This document shows positions 1 through 5,471 of a stretch of 5,471 bases of DNA, one piece after another (the stretch's first letter is position 1; every line of letters starts with the position of its first letter). Made by a program: the position numbers and the translations under genes. The notes below the pieces were generated by a model. The model did not search any database. It was not told where the DNA came from and worked only from the letters and a program-made list of their open reading frames with translations. This DNA is from Ignavibacteriaceae bacterium (lineage in GTDB: Bacteria; Bacteroidota; Ignavibacteria; Ignavibacteriales; Ignavibacteriaceae), in NCBI GenBank assembly GCA_022865965.1, contig JALHTS010000349.1, forward strand, positions 1-5,471, in the 5' to 3' direction.

Positions 1-1428
1 AAAAGAAAGAATAAACAGAACACCAAACCCGATTGTTGAAAATTTAATTATCGATTCAACTTTTTTGTCCGGATTCTCTTTAAGTTGAATTATCCGGAGT
101 ACTCCAAATCCAGCTAAAACCGGAAAGCTTATCTGCACAAGAATTAAAATCATTGAAGGAATACGGAACTTATCGAAAAATGGAAAATAGTGGAACATCA
201 AATCATACAGAACAGGAAAAGTCCGCCCGAATGAAATTAATACTGCAATTACAGATAATATTGTTAAGAATTTAACAAGCGGATCTTTCCAGTTAACAAA
301 CATTGAAAATAAAGCCAGAAAGAAAATGATTACCCCCATATACATTGCAACATCAACAAACGGCATTTGACCAAAATAAGTATTCACTTCAACCGGTTGA
401 TTTTGTGAAAGTGGTCCCTGATAAATAGACTTACCAAATCCGTAATAAGAAGGAATAATAAATGTTAAAACTTCGCCTGGAGAGAAAGACCAGTTGGTTG
501 CATACTGATAAAAATCAGATTCGCTTTTTGCCGCAAGCTGTGTTCCTTCTTCAAGAATACTTTTTGTTCCCCGTGTTGATGCAGGAGTATATTCATACAC
601 TTGTGTAAGATTATCAACCTGAATTGCTATTGCAAAGATCATTGCGAAAACGAAAACAACTGCGGATTTTATGGTTTGATTTCTAAGCAGCACATCTTTT
701 TTGTATAAAGAGTATAAAAAATAAAATATAAAATATATCCCTATTGCGAATAAAGTATAAAAAATTACCTGAACGTGCCATCCAAGAACAAAAAGATTCA
801 GCACAATTATCAAAAGGAAAAAATCCATTAACCTGATCTTTTTTTGAAAATTATACAGCATCAAAAAGATAATTGGATATAGTGCAAGTGATGTTAGTTT
901 TGTAACGTGCCCGATGTAAAGAAACACAACAAACCCGGTACTTAAACCGGTTACAAGCCCGACAAACAGACTAATGAGTTTATCCTTCGTGCGGTTATAA
1001 AAGAAAAAGAACATCGTATATGCAATAGCAATAAGGTAAAACGACCATTTAATATAATCGTTTGAGAATGGAATCATAAAAACTTGTTTGACCGTATCCA
1101 GAGCTACCCAAATAAGGTTAAACCATTTATATCCGGTTGATATTGCATAGGCTGGCATTCCACAAAAAACGTAAGAATTCCACAGTGTATATCCCTCCCT
1201 ATCCTTTTCCACGTATGTTTTCATACTTTCGGTTGAGACAATATCCCCTGAAAAAAATGTTTTCCCGCCAAAGTAAAGCGGATTCAGGAATATCATAAAA
1301 ACTATCAGCAATAAAAGAAGTACAAATGGAAGCTGATACTTTTGTGGAATAATATCGTTTAATGAAAATTTAGAGAGCAGACTTCTCTTAGCTGTTTGGG
1401 AAGGAGTACCTTTTTTTGATTTTGCCAT
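1..1428 (-). CDS. YfhO-family multi-spanning membrane protein, GT-C glycosyltransferase-like (3' end beyond window)
   Basis: My translation from the ATG at 1428 gives 476 codons open to the left edge, so the C-terminal part is missing; family members are usually about 800 residues or more. A basic cytoplasmic N-terminus (MAKSKKG) and FSLNDIIP lead into a first membrane span at about residues 33-50. A loop with SGDIVSTE follows (61-68; D62 sits where GT-C enzymes often carry a catalytic acidic residue), then WNSYVFCGMP (83-92), GHVTKLTSLALYP (173-185), NWSFSPGEVL (312-321), a YFGQMPFVD loop (351-359) and FPFFDKFRIPS (415-425), separated by many hydrophobic spans. This motif order is what I know from YfhO proteins of Bacteroidota and relatives. 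In Gram-positives YfhO glycosylates lipoteichoic acid; the substrate here is unknown. The start is firm because the right-hand paralogous segment shares it and a TAA lies in frame at 1449-1447. Its base composition looks less AT-rich than the neighbouring cargo genes. Confidence 0.85.
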   Translation of the reverse strand, partial: MAKSKKGTPSQTAKRSLLSKFSLNDIIPQKYQLPFVLLLLLIVFMIFLNPLYFGGKTFFSGDIVSTESMKTYVEKDREGYTLWNSYVFCGMPAYAISTGYKWFNLIWVALDTVKQVFMIPFSNDYIKWSFYLIAIAYTMFFFFYNRTKDKLISLFVGLVTGLSTGFVVFLYIGHVTKLTSLALYPIIFLMLYNFQKKIRLMDFFLLIIVLNLFVLGWHVQVIFYTLFAIGIYFIFYFLYSLYKKDVLLRNQTIKSAVVFVFAMIFAIAIQVDNLTQVYEYTPASTRGTKSILEEGTQLAAKSESDFYQYATNWSFSPGEVLTFIIPSYYGFGKSIYQGPLSQNQPVEVNTYFGQMPFVDVAMYMGVIIFFLALFSMFVNWKDPLVKFLTILSVIAVLISFGRTFPVLYDLMFHYFPFFDKFRIPSMILILVQISFPVLAGFGVLRIIQLKENPDKKVESIIKFSTIGFGVLFILSF

Positions 1429-1536
1429 GATCAGACTGTTTGAATATTATAGATTATAATTGTTCAAATTTAAGAAATAATTGAGTACTATAATAACTGT
1501 GAATTACAATCTGCAGGTATATAAATTTTATTTCGA
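1321..1536. repeat. Direct repeat, left copy (YfhO upstream region plus first ~36 codons)
   Basis: This stretch matches 5141-5356 in the same orientation with a constant offset of 3820 and no gaps. By hand count the core 1346-1510 has 13 differences in 165 positions, about 92% identity. Two runs are identical: 1346-1384 (39 bases) and 1405-1445 (41 bases, spanning the start codon). Identity fades on both sides, to roughly 60% over 1511-1536. The repeat covers both noncoding and coding sequence and ends abruptly inside the first membrane span of the YfhO gene. Confidence 0.9.
1465..1472 (-). promoter_or_regulatory. Possible Bacteroidota-type -7 box upstream of the YfhO gene
   Basis: On the minus strand this reads TAAATTTG, matching the TAnnTTTG -7 consensus of Bacteroidota promoters. 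The right-hand repeat has TAATTTTG at the same position (5292-5285), which also fits although one n position differs. I see no clear TTTG -33 box at 19-21 bases upstream, so this is only suggestive. A promoter here would give the YfhO gene its own transcript, separate from the flippase/methyltransferase pair. Confidence 0.3.
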
Positions 1537-1739
1537 ACTTTATTATTCACATAATTAAGAATTTCTCTGAGTTCCTCCCCAACTTAAAAAATATTGTGCT
1601 CCAATTGTTCTAGTTAATTACCTATTCCGAACAAGAAGTAAATGTTTTAAAAAATCTTGGATAATCATTTAACTCAATTGTAAGGAACTATAGATGAACC
1701 ACCATGCAAATCGGATATATTGATAAAAAGTATTTTCAT
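1488..1739 (-). pseudogene. Decayed glycosyltransferase family 4, N-terminal remnant
   Basis: Reading from the ATG at 1739, only 27 bases past the methyltransferase stop, the frame begins MKILFINISDLHGG then SSIVPYN. This strongly resembles the first beta strand and glycine-rich loop of GT4 (GT-B fold) sugar transferases, typically MKIL-hydrophobic-N-x-SD-x-x-GG followed by an AY segment. Codons 22 (TGA), 25 (TGA), 31, 42 and 52 (TAA) are in-frame stops, and the frame ends at a TAG (1490-1488). Between the stops the sequence still looks protein-like (LSKIF, NIYFLFG, VGEELREILNYVNNKV) with no obvious frameshift, which suggests decay by point mutation. The distal part of the gene is gone; the frame runs into the direct repeat just upstream of the YfhO gene. 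It was probably the third gene of the flippase/methyltransferase operon. A chance 21-codon ORF is the alternative. Confidence 0.45.
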
Positions 1740-1746
1740 ATGCACT

Positions 1747-1778
1747 TATAAAAGGAATTATAATTTTTATGAATTCCT
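1747..1778 (-). terminator. Weak hairpin with short T run at the methyltransferase stop codon
   Basis: On the minus strand the arms AGGAATT and AATTCCT (1778-1772 and 1759-1753) pair perfectly. An inner ATA/TAT pairing extends the stem across one bulged G and leaves a 5-base loop. The stem is followed by a T run (CCTTTTAT). The TAA stop at 1769-1767 lies in the loop. It could be an intrinsic terminator for the flippase/methyltransferase unit, but the stem is AT-rich and the T run is short, so confidence is low. Confidence 0.3.
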
Positions 1779-3215
1779 ATCCGTTGTTTTAATCTTACCA
1801 AAGAAAAGAATTCTGTTACCATCCTGAACAGATGGTGTCTCCAGAATTAGTTCAAAATACTTTTCAAAATTTTCCCTAAACCAATCAATTGTATACCAGG
1901 TTGGAACAAGACTTTTGTCAATTCCATTGGGCATAAATTCAATAAAAGAATATTCTTTCGTATAAGAGATAATTATCTGAAACATCTGATCAATAGGAAC
2001 TTTTTGTCCTAAAATTAAGTGATGAGTGACAGCTAAAACTAATGTTGTCTGAGATTTAAATCTTAGCAGAGGTTTTAATTTTTCGGCAAAATGAGTACTT
2101 AAATAAACCGGATGTATGATGTCGAGAAGCACAGGAGTTATATTAGCATTTATACTACGTGCGTTAAGAAACATAATATCTACGGCTACTTCATCATAAT
2201 CTGTACAGATTACTTTATCGATAAATTTACTTAGCTCGAATGAAAGTAATCCGTGATTCCCACCTATTTCTAAAACCTCTATAATATTGTATTCTTTAAG
2301 TAATTTAATTATCAGATCGAATCTACCGCCTTCTTGAAATAATTCATCTTTATTTACATTGGAGTGATATTCCCCCCATTTTGTTATCAATCGGGGTCTT
2401 TTTATCCTTTCAATTTTATTAGTGAGACGGTTTAAATTTATGCTATTACGTGGTAGAAAACCAAGCAGGGAAACTTTATGAATAAATTTTAATATTCTGC
2501 GTTTAAATTCTGGTCTTCTCACAATAAAAATTTTATCGAGATCAAACTTTGATAGGTTGCGTAATACTTCTAAATAATAAGAAAAGCTTCTTACAAATTT
2601 TATAGGGACTAATCTAAAGACGGGATATTTATATAACCTATATTCATAACGGTATAAATAATCCGCAACATCCGATATGGATTTTCGGGCAAATTGAGAG
2701 TTACCTGACGACCATATTTTCAATGGGAATAAAAAGGTTCTGAAAAATTCATCTTTACATTCCCAATATTTTCTATTTTTCCTCTTTTGGAAACTACCTA
2801 TATCAACATACTTAGGAATGCATTTATCAAAAACAACATTATGACTATGTGCATCTTTGGTTTCATAATCATATTTAAATAATACTTTGTTAACCTGGAT
2901 TATTAGTCTGGCAGCTTCCTTTAACAACTCAAAAGACCATTCTGTTGAATATGTGACCACGTCAATTTTCTTATGTTCCAAAACCAGATCATGACCTTCA
3001 AGTTGGATATCAGAAATCTTTGTGTATGGAATCAGGTTTGCTTCGTTCAACTCAGTAATTGCACCTGAGTTAAATAAGAATAAAACTTCAGCTTTTTTAG
3101 AATTATTTATTGCTCTGAAAATTCTACCATCATATTTGAATAGAAATCCTATAGGATCAATATTCAGACCTACATTCTTTTCAATTTCAGTAGTTCTTAA
3201 TACTGATTTTTCCAA
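1767..3215 (-). CDS. Kinase-like domain plus SAM-dependent methyltransferase (NoeA-like), glycan modification
   Basis: 482 residues. The N-terminal region (about 20-145) has the layout of a small-molecule kinase-like fold: DPIGFLFKYDGRIFRAI, then KDAHSHNVVF with D121 and N126 in catalytic-loop spacing, and YVDIGSF with D138 in the DxG metal-binding position. A basic, aromatic-rich linker covers about 150-285. The C-terminal methyltransferase domain shows SAM motif I as LEIGGNHG (315-322), an acidic residue ending strand 2 (D339), and THHLILGQKVP (397-407) followed by FIEFMPNGID (424-433). The combination matches a class I methyltransferase family I associate with NoeA-like nodulation proteins and polysaccharide loci; this is recalled, not searched. 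Flippase linkage suggests methylation of a lipid-linked sugar; phosphotransfer by the N-terminal part is inference. The start is TTG directly after an in-frame TAA, and the next Met is residue 348. It follows the flippase by 17 bases, so co-transcription is very likely. Confidence 0.8.
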   Translation of the reverse strand: MEKSVLRTTEIEKNVGLNIDPIGFLFKYDGRIFRAINNSKKAEVLFLFNSGAITELNEANLIPYTKISDIQLEGHDLVLEHKKIDVVTYSTEWSFELLKEAARLIIQVNKVLFKYDYETKDAHSHNVVFDKCIPKYVDIGSFQKRKNRKYWECKDEFFRTFLFPLKIWSSGNSQFARKSISDVADYLYRYEYRLYKYPVFRLVPIKFVRSFSYYLEVLRNLSKFDLDKIFIVRRPEFKRRILKFIHKVSLLGFLPRNSINLNRLTNKIERIKRPRLITKWGEYHSNVNKDELFQEGGRFDLIIKLLKEYNIIEVLEIGGNHGLLSFELSKFIDKVICTDYDEVAVDIMFLNARSINANITPVLLDIIHPVYLSTHFAEKLKPLLRFKSQTTLVLAVTHHLILGQKVPIDQMFQIIISYTKEYSFIEFMPNGIDKSLVPTWYTIDWFRENFEKYFELILETPSVQDGNRILFFGKIKTTDRNS

Positions 3216-3221
3216 TTAAGT

Positions 3222-3229
3222 CTCGCCTT
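3222..3229 (-). promoter_or_regulatory. Ribosome binding site supporting the TTG start of the methyltransferase
   Basis: On the minus strand this reads AAGGCGAG, a one-mismatch Shine-Dalgarno-like purine run ending 6 bases before the TTG at 3215. It lies in the 17-base gap after the flippase stop. The other genes in the window show no comparable site, so it helps decide an otherwise ATG-less start. Confidence 0.45.
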
Positions 3230-3232
3230 ATA

Positions 3233-4768
3233 TTATAAATTGTTATTATTCAAATTGTCAGGTTTTTCTTTATCCAATTTTTCACTTTCCAGATTGAATT
3301 TCCACTTCATCGGGTTTCTCCATTTTTTTATAGCACCCGATATAGAATTTAATTCTACTCTATCAAAATACCCTGACAGAATTAAAATAAAAGGAAAAAG
3401 AACAATTAAAATCAGTTTCAGAAATATTCTTAAGAATAATTGTATATTATTCAGGTAAACTGAACCCCAAAAGATTAAAATTCCAAGAATAAAAAGTTTT
3501 ATCAATTTAAAATGTTCATAATCAATTTTATAATACTTGTTAGAAGCGATATTTACAAATATATCCAATGCTGCAAAGGCGATTACAGTATTTATTGCAG
3601 CTCCTATTATTCCATAAAGAGGAATTAACCAGAAATTCAAACCAATATTTAACCCAGCACAAAACAAAGTTATGTAAGCCACATAATAATTATTACCAGT
3701 GAGATACATTCCAAGTGTGGATATCATACTTATTCCATAAATGACATATGCAAGTACAATCAGAGGAACAACTACAGATGCAGGATAATAAGCTTCCTGC
3801 TGAGCAAATAATTCTACTAATTCTTTGCCGTATAATGAAAGTGCCAACCCAGACCAAGCTAAAACGAACGCCACATAAGTTTTTAATTTTTTGTAATATT
3901 CTTTATCGCCGTCCTTCTTATAAAGCTTATATGCCAGTGGCATTAGTGTTAAGCCGAATGGCATAATCACAAACATATTAACAACACCTGCAACTTTGTA
4001 ACCGAGCTCATACAATCCTAATTCAGTTTCACCTGATAAGAATTTAAGCATAAACCTATCACTGCCATTCAAAAGATTTATTGCCATTGCACTAAATATT
4101 AAAGGAATACCAAACCTTAATGACTTTGCGATGATTGAATATTCAAACTTCAATTTCATTTGTTGAATTATCTTTGGAAGTACGACTAAAGTTTGAAGCG
4201 CTTCTCCTGCTAATTGTGAATAAAGTACTCCGTCTATTCCAAATCTCCTTTCAACAATTAAGTATATACTTAACAAAACCATTAGAATGACTTTTACGAC
4301 CGTAGATAATGTATAAAGAACAGAATTATCATCAGCTCTGACTTTACTCAGGAAAAGGTTGTTAATAGTAGTGAATGCAATTATGTAAATAGCAATGTTC
4401 AGAAAATCTTTGTATAAATTGACTTCACCAAACCAACCGGATATCTGCGTTAAGAAGGATTCTGATATCAGAATAAACACTATAACGGTAATAAGAACTA
4501 ATACTGTTAAAGTGAAAAGAATGGATTTTTTCTTTGAGCTGAACTCGGATGAATTGTTGTAACGAATAATTGAAATGCCCTGTCCGAGAATCAGGGACTG
4601 GGAGAACAGCACTATAATAATCAGGATTAGCCCTAATCTCCCGTATTCTTCAACAGTGAAATAATGTGTATAAATAGGAAGTAGAATTACTCCGGAAGAT
4701 TTAAGAGTAATATTACTGATACTATAAATTAATGAGTGCTTTATGAGATGTTTGATGTTTTTAAGCAT
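3233..4768 (-). CDS. Oligosaccharide flippase, Wzx/PST type (MOP superfamily)
   Basis: 511 residues, slightly longer than the usual 420-500. This inner-membrane protein belongs to the polysaccharide-transporter branch of the MOP superfamily and is expected to flip undecaprenyl-linked oligosaccharides to the periplasmic face. Family hallmarks are LLPIYTHYFTVEEYGRLG (29-46) at the end of span 1, IIRYNNSSE (67-75), GSDRFMLKFLSGETELGLYE (235-254) with D237 in the characteristic D-R position, a basic loop at 280-297, and NFWLIPLYGIIGAA (378-391). About 12-14 hydrophobic spans cover residues 10-466. The last ~45 residues are polar, first basic then Asn/Lys/Glu-rich, and form a cytoplasmic tail. The ATG at 4768 begins MLKNIKHLIKHSLIYSIS, a normal family N-terminus; no Shine-Dalgarno is visible. 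The polymer flipped cannot be told from sequence, since no polymerase or intact transferase is in the window. Confidence 0.9.
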   Translation of the reverse strand: MLKNIKHLIKHSLIYSISNITLKSSGVILLPIYTHYFTVEEYGRLGLILIIIVLFSQSLILGQGISIIRYNNSSEFSSKKKSILFTLTVLVLITVIVFILISESFLTQISGWFGEVNLYKDFLNIAIYIIAFTTINNLFLSKVRADDNSVLYTLSTVVKVILMVLLSIYLIVERRFGIDGVLYSQLAGEALQTLVVLPKIIQQMKLKFEYSIIAKSLRFGIPLIFSAMAINLLNGSDRFMLKFLSGETELGLYELGYKVAGVVNMFVIMPFGLTLMPLAYKLYKKDGDKEYYKKLKTYVAFVLAWSGLALSLYGKELVELFAQQEAYYPASVVVPLIVLAYVIYGISMISTLGMYLTGNNYYVAYITLFCAGLNIGLNFWLIPLYGIIGAAINTVIAFAALDIFVNIASNKYYKIDYEHFKLIKLFILGILIFWGSVYLNNIQLFLRIFLKLILIVLFPFILILSGYFDRVELNSISGAIKKWRNPMKWKFNLESEKLDKEKPDNLNNNNL

Positions 4769-4786
4769 TACAAGTTATTAGATAAT

Positions 4787-4818
4787 TATTGCATAGATTT
4801 ATTTCAGATGTTGCAATA
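4787..4818. repeat. Perfect 7-bp inverted repeat upstream of the flippase gene
   Basis: TATTGCA at 4787-4793 and TGCAATA at 4812-4818 are exact reverse complements separated by 18 bases, lying 19-50 bases upstream of the flippase ATG. Arm spacing of about 25 bases centre to centre could suit a dimeric regulator or an mRNA hairpin. A smaller hairpin, CACTT-AAT-AAGTG, sits beside it at 4823-4835. In sequence this AT-rich such arms also arise by chance. Confidence 0.25.
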
Positions 4819-4864
4819 GTTACACTTAATAAGTGGAGTATAGAATATGTTTTGTCCAAATATT

Positions 4865-5248
4865 TCATGTACAAAATTTTTGGTCCTTAATACCCAGAAT
4901 TGACAAGTGATTCAAATATTCAGAGAATACGGTACTTAAAAAACCAGACCGAGCAACAGGATTTCTTGCGTATGAAATGTATGTAGAAATAACAAACATC
5001 TTTGGTTTACAAATGAATTTTAGACCATAAATATCCACCAAAACTACCAGTCTTTTAGAACTATGATTCAAAAAGTAAATTTCGGTTTTATATATATCAA
5101 TAATATTCTTCCAGTTTATAAAAATTGAGAATAATACAAGTACAAATATCAATTTATACTTTTTCGGAATAATATCGTTTAATGAAAATTTAGAGAGCAG
5201 ACTTTCCTTAGTTGTTTTGGAAGAAGTACCTTTTTTTGATTTTGCCAT
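4865..5248 (-). CDS. Truncated YfhO-like remnant: N-terminal anchor joined to a C-terminal-like domain
   Basis: 127 residues. Residues 1-33 match the left-hand YfhO protein at 27 of 33 positions (MAKSKKGT, SLLSKFSLNDIIP). Residues 33-46 form one membrane span. LVLFSIFINWK (37-47) matches an internal segment of the YfhO protein (residues 371-381) at 8 of 11 positions. Residues 50-108 resemble, from memory of the family, the YfhO C-terminal extracytoplasmic domain: NHSSKRLVVLVDIYGLK, then R95, G102 and F108 spaced like the family's R-x6-G-x5-F around its VPAG motif. I read it as a YfhO gene that lost most of its middle, either a pseudogene or a small anchored protein. An upstream ATG at 5287 is in frame, but the homologous left copy has a stop there, so 5248 is chosen. 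It ends 96 bases before the flippase start. The YfhO N-terminal copy is certain; the C-terminal assignment is not. Confidence 0.55.
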   Translation of the reverse strand: MAKSKKGTSSKTTKESLLSKFSLNDIIPKKYKLIFVLVLFSIFINWKNIIDIYKTEIYFLNHSSKRLVVLVDIYGLKFICKPKMFVISTYISYARNPVARSGFLSTVFSEYLNHLSILGIKDQKFCT

Positions 5249-5356
5249 GATCAGACTGTTTGAATGTTGTAGATTATAACCGTTCAAAATTAAGAAATAA
5301 TTGAGTACTATAATAACAATAAATTACAATCTTCGTGTGAGCAAATTTCATTTTGA
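5141..5356. repeat. Direct repeat, right copy (YfhO upstream region plus first ~36 codons)
   Basis: This is the right-hand partner of 1321-1536, gapless at offset 3820. It carries the start codon at 5248-5246 and the TAATTTTG box at 5292-5285. Differences from the left copy are spread evenly over coding and upstream parts. The two copies enclose the remnant's tail, the flippase, the methyltransferase and the decayed glycosyltransferase start. Confidence 0.9.
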
Positions 5357-5427
5357 TTTATGCCTCAATTAAAATAATTTTCGCATCAAATAAAGCAATC
5401 ACAAATGTTCAAAACTCTAATTTTCAT
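5308..5427 (-). pseudogene. Possible second decayed glycosyltransferase start
   Basis: From an ATG at 5427 the minus strand reads MKIRVLNICDCFI and then stops (TGA 5388-5386). The first ten residues match the left-hand remnant's MKILFINISD at 5 of 10 positions, with further conservative changes. Read through the stops (codons 14 and 21), the frame contains CENYFN and ends DCNLLLL-stop at 5308. The left-hand remnant ends DCNSQLL-stop in the homologous place and in the same frame. This would be a glycosyltransferase fragment about 130 bases shorter than the left one. The match is short and may be chance. Nothing else is visible from 5428 to 5471. Confidence 0.22.
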
Positions 5428-5471
5428 TAAATCGATCTTAATTAAGCTGTTCGGAAAAAAACAATACTTAA

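Noticed and set aside
1488..1739. Stop-codon recoding to keep the glycosyltransferase frame alive
   Set aside because: Both TGA and TAA occur five times in about 50 codons, and TGA and TAA are normal stops in neighbouring genes, so decay is far more likely.
3022..3219. Plus-strand ORF of 65 codons
   Set aside because: It lies entirely opposite the start of the methyltransferase gene, which has clear family motifs; the plus-strand product shows none.
3240..3458. Plus-strand ORF of 72 codons
   Set aside because: Antisense to the flippase C-terminus, with hydrophobic-mirror composition and no recognisable motif.
3748..3966. Plus-strand ORF of 72 codons
   Set aside because: Antisense to the middle of the flippase, with no motif or ribosome binding site.
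5246..5287. Thirteen-residue N-terminal extension of the YfhO-like remnant from an ATG at 5287
   Set aside because: The homologous left copy has TTG in place of this ATG and an in-frame TAA at 1449-1447, so the shared start is the ATG at 5248.
1321..5356. Insertion sequence or composite transposon bounded by the direct repeats
   Set aside because: There is no transposase, no terminal inverted repeats and no target-site duplication. The repeats contain gene start and upstream sequence, which points to homologous duplication.
1..5471. CRISPR array, tRNA or rRNA genes
   Set aside because: I saw no regularly spaced short repeats, no cloverleaf-like segment with a T-arm, and no rRNA-like conserved blocks on either strand.

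Overview
The window is AT-rich, and every gene I can support lies on the minus strand, so transcription runs from right to left. The setting is a surface-polysaccharide or glycolipid locus. Three things suggest the Bacteroidota/Chlorobi/Ignavibacteriota group: the AT-rich sequence, weak or absent Shine-Dalgarno sequences, and a YfhO-type membrane protein of the kind common there, with TAnnTTTG-like boxes upstream of both YfhO-type starts. This placement is an inference; no taxonomic marker is present.

Layout in transcription order. 5471-5249 has no intact gene but holds a possible decayed glycosyltransferase start and the upstream half of a direct repeat. 5248-4865 encodes a 127-residue protein whose first ~36 residues copy the start of the large YfhO-family gene at the other end of the window; the rest looks like a collapsed remainder of such a protein. 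4768-3233 encodes a Wzx-like oligosaccharide flippase. 3215-1767 encodes a two-part protein with a kinase-like N-terminal region and a C-terminal SAM-dependent methyltransferase, starting at TTG 17 bases after the flippase stop. 1739-1488 holds a probable glycosyltransferase family 4 pseudogene: a convincing N-terminus followed by five in-frame stops. 1428-1 is the first 476 codons of an intact YfhO-family gene that runs off the left edge.

Flippase and methyltransferase form a two-gene unit: one moves a lipid-linked glycan across the inner membrane, the other probably decorates it. YfhO-family proteins are multi-membrane-span proteins of glycosyltransferase C type, so the left-hand gene fits the same pathway on the outer face of the membrane.

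The most unusual structure is a direct repeat of about 200 bp (1321-1536 and 5141-5356, offset exactly 3820). It contains the upstream region and first ~36 codons of the YfhO gene and flanks the flippase/methyltransferase pair. The best-conserved 165 bp (1346-1510) differ at 13 positions by hand count. The locus reads as a recombination-shaped glycan island in which older glycosyltransferase and YfhO genes decayed and new cargo lies between repeated modules.
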